DNA from: Thermoplasmata archaeon
Lineage (GTDB): Archaea; Thermoplasmatota; Thermoplasmata; Thermoplasmatales; Thermoplasmataceae
Assembly: GCA_021792045.1 (NCBI GenBank)
Contig: JAJYVJ010000007.1
Location: 1-28,885, forward strand
Length of the DNA stretch: 28,885 nucleotides
Reading direction: 5' to 3'
The position numbers and the translations under genes are program-made. The notes under the pieces were generated by a model. The model was not told the origin of the DNA. It made no database searches and saw nothing but the letters and a program-made list of their open reading frames with translations. Below are positions 16,388 to 24,291 of this stretch, one piece after another (the first letter of the stretch is position 1; every line of letters begins with the position of its first letter).

Positions 16388-16455
16388 CAGATTTACTTAT
16401 TAAGGAAAAGGTTAATAAACATATGTGTGTTATAAAAACAACTCACAATTAAAAA
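16388..16455. promoter_or_regulatory. Divergent promoter/operator between transporter and TrmB regulator
   Basis: The 68-base spacer drives the operon leftward and the regulator rightward. TTATAAAA (16430-16437) is a TATA box about 22 bases before the regulator ATG. On the other strand TTTATTAA (about 16412-16419) sits about 28 bases before the transporter ATG. The palindrome ACATATGT (16419-16426) lies between and abuts both boxes, an obvious candidate operator for self- and operon repression. The roles are inferred. Confidence 0.55.
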
Positions 16456-17262
16456 ATGTCGACCGATAATTTGAATCAACGAATTACCGAAATTTTTCGG
16501 CAATTCGGAATATCAGAAACAACTACCAAGATTTATTTGACCACCCTTAAGCTTGCTGAACCAAAAGTTAGCCAAATTGCGGAATATCTAAACGTTGATC
16601 GTACAGAGGTCTACCATCTATTAAAAAAATTGGAGCAATTAGGCATTGTTGAAGAATCGTTAACAAACCCAGTCTTTTATACTCCTAAGAATCCGATCTA
16701 TGTTATCGAAACATTATTAGAAAGAGAGGAACACCGACTAAAATCAATTAGAACTATTGAAAAAAACTTGCGTGTAGATATAAAAAACCTAAATCTACTG
16801 AATGAAAATAGCAATGAAGTAGGAAAATATATTCTACTTAGAGGGCGCCCAAGAATTTACTCTTTTATGGAAAAACAGGTTTCGATGTCAGAAACCTCAC
16901 TGAAGGTATTGATGACAGAGAATGGCAGTAATAGACGGTTTCAGTTGGGAAACGTATATAAAGTAATGCACGAGAAGTATCAACAAGGAGTTGATATTAA
17001 AATTATTACTGAAGTTCGGGAGAAAAATAATTCTATTGTAAAAGAATGGAGCAAAATCGCAGAGATAAAATATTTAGAATCAATCCCATTTGATATTACC
17101 ATATATGATGAATCCTCAGTTTCATTACCGCTCGTTAATAACGACAATTTGAAATATTTCGAAGATTCTCATGTAGCAATTTGGACTAATTCTCGATCCT
17201 TTGTAAATGGTATGAGCATCTTATTCAATTTTTTATGGAATACGGCTAGAATAAAAAAATGA
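16456..17262 (+). CDS. TrmB-family transcriptional regulator
   Basis: The 268-residue protein has an N-terminal winged helix typical of TrmB (about residues 10-80; FGISETTTKIYLTTLKLAEP, then VSQIAEYLNVDRTEVYHLLKKLEQLGIV) and a helical linker (LLEREEHRLKSIRTIEKNL). The C-terminal effector-type domain (about 125-268) holds ILLRGRPRIYSFME, IKIITEVREKN and a GMSILFNFLW end. Family members sense sugars or other metabolites and repress or activate adjacent genes. Its divergent position next to the transporter suggests that it controls the operon at 16387-10244 in response to the substrate. Base composition is very AT-rich, like that operon. Confidence 0.87.
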   Translation: MSTDNLNQRITEIFRQFGISETTTKIYLTTLKLAEPKVSQIAEYLNVDRTEVYHLLKKLEQLGIVEESLTNPVFYTPKNPIYVIETLLEREEHRLKSIRTIEKNLRVDIKNLNLLNENSNEVGKYILLRGRPRIYSFMEKQVSMSETSLKVLMTENGSNRRFQLGNVYKVMHEKYQQGVDIKIITEVREKNNSIVKEWSKIAEIKYLESIPFDITIYDESSVSLPLVNNDNLKYFEDSHVAIWTNSRSFVNGMSILFNFLWNTARIKK

Positions 17263-17577
17263 TTTGTTCAAGGCACTTTGAGACACGTATGTGAATGTTC
17301 AGTCCGGTTTTTTCTCACACAGTCATACCCTCCGGATATTTGAAACATCCTGTGGACTGGGATGACTCGCTGTCCGATCCCCCTTAGCCCCATACACGTA
17401 TGAGCGCTCAGGACGCAAACTGACAATATAAGGGAGAGGAATCTCTGCACTCAAAACGAAGACATTGCATTGAAATCATGTCTCAAAAAGCAGTAAGGCA
17501 GACAGTCATATCCCATATGTCCGGACGTTTCAATCATCTTCCAGGTCTGACACCATTCTCTCAGTGAGCGCGATATT
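17263..17577. other. Spacer between TrmB gene and IS110 remnant
   Basis: This 315-base stretch has no convincing gene. It has a different, more GC-balanced texture from the TrmB gene and probably represents right-end sequence of the IS110 remnant or another mobile element. A TTTTTT run (17308-17313) after CAGTCCGG could help end the TrmB transcript. Confidence 0.35.
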
Positions 17578-18375
17578 TTAGTACTTCCACGGTTTCCTGT
17601 TGCTGAGCATATAATAGATTATCCTGATCAGCTTCCTCATGGTGAGCACATGGGCAAGTTTACCTGAACCAGTTCTCTTCTTCTGATGGTTGTAGTATTT
17701 TATTATGGGTTTGTTTCTAATCTTAACGGTATCCACAGCCATGGAGAGAGCCTATCTTGCTGTTGACGCTCCCTCCTTTGACATGTGGCCTCTTCGTATT
17801 AATGAGGAGGAATCCCTGTTGCTTGGAACTATTCCGAAGAATGATGCCAATTTACTCTCATTGGGGAATCTGTGAACATCACTTATGTATGATGACAAGA
17901 GGGAAGCGAGGTAATAATCTATTCCAGGAATTGTCATGAGAAGCTTCACATCTTCAGATTCCCTAGCTCGGGATTTTATTCTCTCCTCAATGGGAAGGAT
18001 CTGATCCTCCAAGAATTTCAGTCTGTTGAGCATGGTCTTGAAAACAACATCCTTGTCATTGTTGAATTTGATGCTCTCCATTGCCTTCCTTCTCTTATCG
18101 GAGAAGTTTTCGCTGCTCTCTGGAAGGGAATCGAAAAGTCCTTCCCTCTTTAGGTAACTTATTACGGATGTTTTCACCTTTGCTATCTCCTGCCCCAGTT
18201 TTGCCCTCTGTATTATGAGATTGCGGAATATTCTGTCCTCCTCACTGAGAAGGTGGGATTCAGGAAGCATGTTAACGAGATGCAGCTTCGCCAATTTTAA
18301 GCTATCCGCCCTATAGTTTTTCTTTTTGGATTTCATGATCCACGAAAGTTCAGACTGTGTGAAAAGTTTGTTTTG
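17578..18375 (-). pseudogene. IS110-family transposase remnant with in-frame amber codon
   Basis: The frame encodes the middle and C-terminal (Transposase_20) parts of an IS110 transposase: a helical linker (LPESHLLSEEDRIFRNLIIQR), then IPGIDYYLASLLSSYISDVHRFPNESKLASFFGIVP and GHMSKEGASTAR. A TAG codon (17752-17754) interrupts it where Trp (TGG) is expected. The same frame continues as ALSMAVDTVKIRNKPIIKYY to its natural stop at 17578-17580. The N-terminal DEDD nuclease domain is missing; similarity starts about 18375, upstream of the ATG at 18336 (SELSWIMKSKKKN). The expected KxDxxDA motif reads NYRADS, so one catalytic Asp is Tyr. The gene is dead, probably cut by the neighbouring IS1182 insertion. 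Confidence 0.8.
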
Positions 18376-18461
18376 TGCAAGACTTTACAGTAATTATCCG
18401 ACTGAACTTGCCAGGTAAGCTGAGTCTCAGATGTTCTTTCTGTTATTTATTGACATCCGTA

Positions 18462-19970
18462 TCAGGTGTTCTGAGATGCATCCATGGAGTTTCTCAACTG
18501 CTGGTTAATGCCTCTTATCGCCTTGATAAGTGAGCTGACACCTTTTATGTTGATCACCCTTCTCATATTGAATGCAAGCATAGTAAGACCCATCTCACCT
18601 TTGACTTTCCTTAGTCCCTTTAACAGGAAATACCCTTGATTGAACGCCCTCTTCATCGTTCCAAAGGGATGTTCGACTATCTCCTTCCTCATCGCCATCA
18701 ATCTGCGACCCTTCACACTCTTCATCCTTTTTCTCAATTCATCCATGACATCCTCGTGTTCCCATCTGTAAAATATCCTTCCCAACCTGTTGATCGTGCA
18801 TTCCTTCATGAAATATTCGCACGATTTGCATGACTCTGTTATATATACTCCCACCCTCCTTCCCCCCTTCAAGAGCCAGTACCTAAATCCCAGAATCTTT
18901 CCGGCAGGACATGTATACTCATCCCTCTTCCTGTCGTAAATGAACTTCTCAGGATAGAACTCCTGCGTGGGTATTCCAATTCTCTTTGAAATTCCCGTGA
19001 CCCTGCTCTTCCTTTCCGGGATATATGGCGTTATTCCATCCTCCTGGCAGTCCCTGATCTGTACGGAATCGTGGTAACCGACATCCGCAACTGCATCTAT
19101 CTTCTCAGTTCCGAGAATATGCTTCGCGGACATTGCCATCTGTGCAAGAATGTTGTGATCCGCAGCATCATTTGTCACATCATAGTCCACGATAATCTTG
19201 TTCTTGGAATCCACTGCTATCTGTGCGTTGTAGCAGACATCTATCCCCTGTCCGTGCTTCATTGCCCTGCTGTCACCGTCTGTCTTCGATATCTCGCTCT
19301 CCCCAGTCTTCCTCATCCTCTCCCTGATGCTGGCGTATTCAGCAAGTTTTTCCTTGAGTTTTGTTATCCTCCCATTCAGGTAGTCCTTTCTCTCCTCACT
19401 TTCCTCCATATCGGACTCATCCATTTCGTTGAGGTATCTCTCTATCCTCTCCTCAACGCGCTTGATGTTCATGCTTATGGTCTTACCGTTGTAGTTCCTC
19501 ATTCTGTTGTTGACTGCCCTGAACTTGCTCCCATCTATTCCTATGAGCTCCTTCCCGAACAGGCACAGGTCGTTGCATATCGCTGTAAACTGCCTGAACA
19601 CCCCCTTGATGCGTTCCACGTTGTCCCTCCTAAAGTCCGCTCTTGTCTTGAAGTCCGAGGTGAGACTCCTCATGCGCCATATAACCTCAATGTTTATTGA
19701 GCACTCCCTCTCCAGCATCCTGCTTGTCCTTACGTGGTTAAGATAGCCGTAGATGTATAGCCTGAGCATGTCACTCGGATCGTATGATGGTCGTCCCGTC
19801 TCCACGTCATCGCAGTGGCTGAACCCCAGGGACCTGAGATCCAGGTCATCAACGAAAGCATCGATGAACCTCACTTCATTCTCCTCTCCGATATACTCAT
19901 CTATTGATTTTGGGAACAGAGCAGTCTGGGACCTTACCATCCCCTCTATGTACCTCCTTTCAGACCTCAT
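18462..19970 (-). CDS. IS1182-family transposase, apparently intact
   Basis: The 502-residue protein fits IS1182 DDE transposases. The N-terminus RYIEGMVRSQTALFPKSIDE is followed by RPSYDPSDMLRLYIYGYLN (DUF772-like region, about 60-80), the first catalytic-Asp region ELIGIDGSKFRAVN (about 150), a charged coiled-coil insertion (about 170-235), DAVADVGYHDSVQI (second Asp) and a cysteine-rich region (YTCPAGK, ESCKSCEYFMKEC). The C-terminal catalytic-Glu motif is IVEHPFGTMKRAFNQGYFLLKG. No frameshift is seen. The start ATG 19970 overlaps the stop of the small TnpW-like gene (ATGA), which decides the start. The element lies against the IS110 remnant. Confidence 0.88.
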   Translation of the reverse strand: MRSERRYIEGMVRSQTALFPKSIDEYIGEENEVRFIDAFVDDLDLRSLGFSHCDDVETGRPSYDPSDMLRLYIYGYLNHVRTSRMLERECSINIEVIWRMRSLTSDFKTRADFRRDNVERIKGVFRQFTAICNDLCLFGKELIGIDGSKFRAVNNRMRNYNGKTISMNIKRVEERIERYLNEMDESDMEESEERKDYLNGRITKLKEKLAEYASIRERMRKTGESEISKTDGDSRAMKHGQGIDVCYNAQIAVDSKNKIIVDYDVTNDAADHNILAQMAMSAKHILGTEKIDAVADVGYHDSVQIRDCQEDGITPYIPERKSRVTGISKRIGIPTQEFYPEKFIYDRKRDEYTCPAGKILGFRYWLLKGGRRVGVYITESCKSCEYFMKECTINRLGRIFYRWEHEDVMDELRKRMKSVKGRRLMAMRKEIVEHPFGTMKRAFNQGYFLLKGLRKVKGEMGLTMLAFNMRRVINIKGVSSLIKAIRGINQQLRNSMDASQNT

Positions 19971-20131
19971 TCCCCTTCCGACTCCTCATCCGTTATTATG
20001 AGATAAGCAGTTTTTCCCATGAATTCCTTCGGGCAGGTAACCTTGGCTCCGGTGCCGTATGCAGTTACCTTTCTCTTCATGAAACCTGATATCCCTCTCA
20101 CCGTGATCTCCTTGGTGACATTGAATTCCAC
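19967..20131 (-). CDS. DUF2080/TnpW-like transposon-encoded protein
   Basis: This 54-residue protein (GTG start at 20131, with AAGGAAA just upstream) shows the DUF2080 pattern VTAYGTGAKVTCPKEFMGKTAYLII, a short AbrB-like beta protein found next to archaeal transposases. Its stop overlaps the transposase ATG by ATGA, so the two are translated together. It may bind element ends or regulate transposition; its role is not established. Confidence 0.65.
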   Translation of the reverse strand: MEFNVTKEITVRGISGFMKRKVTAYGTGAKVTCPKEFMGKTAYLIITDEESEGE

Positions 20132-20195
20132 TTTCCTTGCCGTATATAGCTAATAGACATATTATTAATAAGACTTTTCACATAGTCTTAATTCA

Positions 20196-20478
20196 TATGG
20201 AAGTCGATAAAGAGAATCATTTCAAAGCCATTCATTGATTCCAGGGAGAGCATGTGCAGTGTGATAGGGAATGCCTTCCTATCTTTTTAAGAATCAAAGA
20301 GCTATGCAAAAGCATGGGTACCGAGATTTCTCCCATTAGGTGTCCAATCGGTTATTAATGGATAAATAAACATGTCAATAACTATAGTTCTAATTGGATA
20401 AGCAATACATGATCAACTTTGTTAAGATTTCGTGCATTATCACACAGCAAGACAAACAGTTCACTAAATCGTGGAAAG
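20196..20478. other. Spacer between the IS1182-type element and the flavin reductase gene
   Basis: About 280 AT-rich bases without a supported gene or strong structure. A TATA-like TTATTAATGGATAAATAAAC stretch (around 20350) is present, but no ORF follows it. Confidence 0.3.
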
Positions 20479-21555
20479 TCACATTAAATTCAATGGCATG
20501 TTGAAAGCTCTTTCATATTGCGCCGGCCAAAGCTTGATATTCCAATACTTTTTCCCCTCTCTTATTGGCCAGTACGGGTCTCTTAAAAGAGCTCTTCCTA
20601 TCGTGACCAAATCTGCGTTACCTCTTTCTATTATATCGTTGGCAAATTTAGATTCAAAAATGAGTCCAACTACAGATGTTAATATGCCTACTTTCCTTAT
20701 TTTCTCTGAAATATAAACATTGTAACCTCTTCTTGTAGGTAATTCAATATTAGGGATGATCCCTCCGGATGAGCAATCTATGAGGTCTACTCCGTGTTCC
20801 TTTGCCTCCTTTGAAAGGTAAACCAAATCTTCAATTTCCAAGCCTCCGTAAGTTAGGTCAGAACCAGAAATTCTAATAAAGAGAGGTAAATCTTCTGGTA
20901 TTGTTTGTCTAATTTCATCTATTATTTCTAACAAAAATCTAGTTCTGTTTTCAATAGGTCCTCCGTAGATATCATTACGCTTGTTTGATATTGGAGATAA
21001 AAATTCATGTATAAGAAAACCGTGGGCTGCTTGCAACTCAATTATCTCTATTCCAGATTCAACTGCAAGTTTTGCAGAGAATGCAAATTTTTTTTCTAAA
21101 TTTCTAATCATTTCTATCGAAATTTCTCTAGGTCTTGGCCATGTCTCAACAAACGGTATAGGTGATGGAGCAATTGTATCCCAGCCACCACGGTTCTTAC
21201 CTACTTTTCCACTTCCTTTCCACGGGATGTATGTTCCCCCTTTTCTTCCTGAATGAGATAATTCTATGCCAGGTATGCTCCCATTTTCTTTAATAAACTT
21301 TGCAATTTTTGAAAATGCCTTCTTATGTTTATCGTTAAACAGTTGAAGATCTCCTATTGAAATTCTACCCGTCCTTTCAACTGCAGTTGACTCTATTATC
21401 ACGATACCTGCGCCGCCGATGGCCCTTGACCCGTAGTGAACCAGATGAAAATCAGTGGGCATTCCATTGATAGCAGAGTAGGTGCACATTGGCGACATAA
21501 CTATCCTATTTCTCGCCTCTACTGATCGAATTTTTATTTTGCTGAAGAGATCCAT
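20479..21555 (-). CDS. NADH:flavin oxidoreductase, Old Yellow Enzyme (YqjM-type)
   Basis: The 358-residue FMN barrel belongs to the thermophilic-like/YqjM branch. SPMCTYSA holds the FMN-tuning Cys 24 and Tyr 26, QAAHGFLIHEFLSP carries the two substrate-anchoring His, and ISNKRNDIYGGPIENRTRF and the C-terminal VTIGRALLRDPYWP (phosphate binding) are intact. Such enzymes reduce activated C=C bonds (enoates, enals, enones) with NAD(P)H. Within the island it could saturate an unsaturated keto-acid intermediate, or act as a dienoyl-CoA-type reductase. An AT-rich TATA-like GATTTATTAC lies about 30 bases before the ATG. It lies alone between two transposon zones. Confidence 0.87.
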   Translation of the reverse strand: MDLFSKIKIRSVEARNRIVMSPMCTYSAINGMPTDFHLVHYGSRAIGGAGIVIIESTAVERTGRISIGDLQLFNDKHKKAFSKIAKFIKENGSIPGIELSHSGRKGGTYIPWKGSGKVGKNRGGWDTIAPSPIPFVETWPRPREISIEMIRNLEKKFAFSAKLAVESGIEIIELQAAHGFLIHEFLSPISNKRNDIYGGPIENRTRFLLEIIDEIRQTIPEDLPLFIRISGSDLTYGGLEIEDLVYLSKEAKEHGVDLIDCSSGGIIPNIELPTRRGYNVYISEKIRKVGILTSVVGLIFESKFANDIIERGNADLVTIGRALLRDPYWPIREGKKYWNIKLWPAQYERAFNMPLNLM

Positions 21556-21716
21556 AACCGTAATGATTTATAAGAATGTAATAAATCTTAGCATACTGCC
21601 AGTACCTCCGAAAGCAAATAATTGATTGTCATAATACGATCTTTGCCTGCTCCTTTGCCATTATTGGGTGTTGAGAGAATGACAACATTTAATATTGGAT
21701 ATGTATTGTATATCCC

Positions 21717-21869
21717 ATGATTAAGAGACCGATCACTCCCGCTTCAAGGGTGGAGGTAAAGAACATAGAGGGGTATTTCATAAGAACAGTGACGAAATTC
21801 GGGAACAGCGCAAAGATTGACTGTCCCAAGGAATATCTTGGTAGAACTGTATACGTAATAGTTGCATGA
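21717..21869 (+). CDS. Second DUF2080/TnpW-like transposon-encoded protein
   Basis: The 50-residue ORF starts at ATG 21717 and ends by ATGA overlap with the transposase start at 21866. It shares the family pattern (EGYFIRTVTKFGNSAKIDCP then KEYLGRTVYVIVA) with the one at 19967 but differs at most positions, so the two arrived with different elements. A TATA-like TTTAATATTGG is about 24 bases upstream of the start. Confidence 0.65.
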   Translation: MIKRPITPASRVEVKNIEGYFIRTVTKFGNSAKIDCPKEYLGRTVYVIVA

Positions 21870-22477
21870 ACAGGGATCGCCTCATTTCATCTCTTAAAAC
21901 GCTTGAACACTTCACAAACGATTCTCTCGGCCTGAAACACCATTCCACCAATCTCAGCGGATTCCATTATAACCGTGATTTACTGAAGGCTGCAGTTGCC
22001 AACACGTACGTGGAAACTATAGGCAACAGGTCAGATTCTTTATATCTGGCAATAGAGAACTCCTCTCCATCCTCGATAAAGAACTCGCTCTTCTCAAGGA
22101 TATCAGCCATATCCAAACCCTCGGGTATTGAGAAGGAGAGATGCATAATAGCGTTTGACTATACAACTGAAGATTTTTATGGCGAAGTTGACGACAGATG
22201 GATCCATGGCTGGACTGGGGAGAATGGAGTTACGGGAAAGTATTCCTATCTCACTGCAAGCATCGTCAACAAAGATACAAAGCTTCCAATAATAACGATA
22301 CCTTCACCCGCTGGCAACATAATGCCTGCAGAGGTACTCTCCCTTATTGATACCTTGAAGCATGTTATTCCAAACATTGATCTCGTACTATTTGACAGGG
22401 GATTCTATTCAAAGGACCTGATCGTTAGGCTGAGCAGCCTGCCAGTACATTCAGGCAAGGCGGGTGCATGCACCTGA
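21866..22477 (+). pseudogene. ISH3/IS4-like DDE transposase, C-terminally truncated
   Basis: The 203-residue frame covers the N-terminal half of a DDE transposase: a helical start, the first Asp motif CIIAFDYTTEDFYGEVDD, GVTGKYSYLTASIV and the second Asp motif VLFDRGFYSKDLI. The last Glu region is missing, because the frame runs into unrelated sequence after RLSSLPV and stops. The junction lies in an inverted repeat (22448-22480), where the IS66-derived sequence begins. The assignment to the ISH3 group is by motif spacing and is not certain. Confidence 0.65.
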
Positions 22478-22480
22478 ATG
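22448..22480. repeat. Inverted repeat at transposon junction
   Basis: CATTCAGG (22448-22455) pairs with CCTGAATG (22473-22480), and inside lies the perfect 12-base palindrome GGTGCATGCACC (22463-22474). It marks the point where the ISH3-like frame breaks off. Confidence 0.5.
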
Positions 22481-22567
22481 GCACTTCAGTGTAGGGGAAG
22501 CAGCAAGGTTGCAAGGTCTGATGGGCAAAGCAGGGAAGGACCCTAGACATAGAGGATCGGTGAGGGA

Positions 22568-22813
22568 ATGCGCAATGCCAACCTCTTCGAGCGCAGGAAG
22601 GAGTGGCTGCTCAGGCTCGTGATAGATCCGGAAGTCGAACCGATCAACAACAGGGCTGAAAGAGTACTGAGTCCTTCCGTAATATACAGGAAGGTATCCG
22701 GAGATACGAGATCGTCCCGTGGATCCGAAGCGTATGATACGCTCTTCTCCATATTCTATACTCAGAAACTTAGAAAGAAGAATTTCATAAGAGACGTCCA
22801 AACTCATCACTAG
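22568..22813 (+). pseudogene. IS66-family transposase, C-terminal fragment
   Basis: The 81-residue frame carries the IS66 C-terminal signature: LFERRKEWLLRL, then DPEVEPINNRAERVLSPSVI, YRKVSGDTRSSRGSEAYDTL and a final FYTQKLRKKNF. In intact proteins this region holds the catalytic Glu (NNxAE). The N-terminal ~400 residues are absent, so this is debris. Confidence 0.75.
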
Positions 22814-22865
22814 AAAGATGCTCCGTCCAGCTTAAAGTGCACATTGGACTGACCTATTACGTTAT

Positions 22866-22880
22866 GACATAAACTTAATA
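22866..22880 (+). promoter_or_regulatory. TATA-like element of the glcD-type gene
   Basis: ACATAAACTTAATAG is centred about 29 bases upstream of the GTG at 22903, fitting a leaderless transcript. Confidence 0.4.
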
Positions 22881-22902
22881 GGTTTGCTCTTATTATAATA
22901 GG

Positions 22903-24291
22903 GTGGACTCGCTTAATAGATTAAAAAAAGTCATTGGCGATTCTCTCATACTCAAAGAGATTGATAAAATACCATTCATGAAAGATGCATCATTTTTTCA
23001 TGGGAACATTCCGCTAGCTGTTGCGATACCTAAGAACACTGACGAACTTCATGAGATTATGAAAATATGTTATGAAGAAAGGATCCCAGTAGTCGGTAGA
23101 GGTGGAGGCACCGCCCTCACTGGTTCATCTGTCCCTTCTTCAGATTCTATAGTAATCAGTCTATCAAGGATGAATAAGATAACTGAGATCAGCAGGGAGG
23201 ACAGATATGTGATAGCCGAAGCAGGTGTAAGGCTAGATGACCTGAACCAGAAACTTTCAACCTTGAACTTCATCTATCCCCCCGATCCAGGCAGTTCTAT
23301 AGCTGCCACTGTGGGAGGTTCCATAGCTACCAATGCGGGAGGCCTAAGGGGAGCGATGTATGGTGCCACAAAGGAATGGGTACTAGGACTTGAGGTTGTA
23401 TTGCCAGACGGAACCATTATACAGGCAGGAGGTAAGGTGCTTAAGAGAAGCACAGGGTATGACCTAACTTCACTGTTTATAGGGAGCGAAGGGACGCTTG
23501 GACTGATAACAAAGGCAATACTGAAAATAGCCCCTAAACCAGAAAAAGTCGGCAGGATCATAGCTTACTACGACTCAATAGACAAAGCCTCTTCCACCAT
23601 CGGATTACTGAAGGCCAACGGAATAACACCACTTATGGCAGAATTCATGGACAGGATAGCAATGGACTCTCTGACTAACACAAAAAGTATCAAATTCCCA
23701 GACAAGGCGAAATTCCTGCTGATGGTTGACATATCATCTACTACCGAATCAATAGGAAGACATATGGTTGAGGCTCTAGAAATTATAAGAAAGACGGGTG
23801 CGTCAGAAGTCACAGATACCACGGACAGCGATGAGATGGCCAAGATATACACGCTAAGAAAGGGATTGTATGCGGCGGAACTAGGTGAACGCGCAAGCAG
23901 TGACGAATACATAATCATAGGAGATATAGTAGTCCCTCCTTCAAGACTTCCGTCAGCACTGTCAAAAATTGAGGAAGAGTTAAGAAGGGAGAACATAAAG
24001 GCATCCTTATTTGGCCACATAGGAGACGGCAACATACATGCAAACGTATTCTACAATTCAAATGACGAAAAGAGTTTGAAAAGAGTACAGGATTTCCTCA
24101 TGACAATTGGGAAGATAGCGATCGAGAATGGCGGAAGCGTCTCCGCTGAGCATGGCATTGGCTTGGAAAAGAAGGAGCTCTTGCTAGAGGAGATGAGGTA
24201 CAAGAATAGCGTGAAAAATATCGACTTAATGAAGGAGATAAAAAGGGTATTCGATCCGAAGAACATCATGAACAGGGGAAAGATATTTTGA
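22903..24291 (+). CDS. FAD-binding oxidase, GlcD/D-lactate dehydrogenase type
   Basis: The 462-residue flavoprotein has the PCMH FAD fold: VVGRGGGTALTGSSVP (about 63-78), PPDPGSSIAATVGGSIATNA and FIGSEGTLGLITKAILK. The C-terminal oxidase domain has GHIGDGNIHANV (substrate and metal His), SAEHGIGLEKKE and FDPKNIMNRGK. The family oxidises 2-hydroxy acids such as D-lactate, glycolate or D-2-hydroxyglutarate. With the iron-sulfur protein encoded next it probably passes electrons to quinone at the membrane. The start is GTG 22903, directly after an AT-rich promoter. It overlaps the next gene by 4 bases (TTGA). Confidence 0.9.
   Translation: MDSLNRLKKVIGDSLILKEIDKIPFMKDASFFHGNIPLAVAIPKNTDELHEIMKICYEERIPVVGRGGGTALTGSSVPSSDSIVISLSRMNKITEISREDRYVIAEAGVRLDDLNQKLSTLNFIYPPDPGSSIAATVGGSIATNAGGLRGAMYGATKEWVLGLEVVLPDGTIIQAGGKVLKRSTGYDLTSLFIGSEGTLGLITKAILKIAPKPEKVGRIIAYYDSIDKASSTIGLLKANGITPLMAEFMDRIAMDSLTNTKSIKFPDKAKFLLMVDISSTTESIGRHMVEALEIIRKTGASEVTDTTDSDEMAKIYTLRKGLYAAELGERASSDEYIIIGDIVVPPSRLPSALSKIEEELRRENIKASLFGHIGDGNIHANVFYNSNDEKSLKRVQDFLMTIGKIAIENGGSVSAEHGIGLEKKELLLEEMRYKNSVKNIDLMKEIKRVFDPKNIMNRGKIF

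Larger units (their letters stand above)
18430..20195 (-). mobile_element. IS1182-type element with TnpW-like gene (limits approximate)
   Basis: The unit comprises the DUF2080/TnpW-like gene and the transposase in one operon. A TATA-like AT-rich stretch near 20150-20170 and a hairpin AAGACT (20170-20175)/AGTCTT (20184-20189) lie at the upstream side. I could not define terminal inverted repeats or a target duplication, so the borders are estimates. Confidence 0.5.

Noticed and set aside
17752..17754. TAG as a pyrrolysine codon in the IS110 gene
   Set aside because: The homologous position fits Trp (TGG to TAG), the gene also lacks its nuclease domain, and nothing in the window points to pyrrolysine use.
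17315..18362. Perfect 10-base inverted match TCACACAGTC/GACTGTGTGA as IS110 ends
   Set aside because: The right copy lies inside the still recognisable IS110 reading frame, and a chance 10-base match within 1 kb is not improbable.
19071..19700. 209-residue plus-strand frame
   Set aside because: It is antisense to the intact IS1182 transposase and has the Leu/Cys/His-rich composition of a shadow frame.
22451..22810. 119-residue minus-strand frame
   Set aside because: It is antisense to the recognisable IS66 C-terminal fragment.
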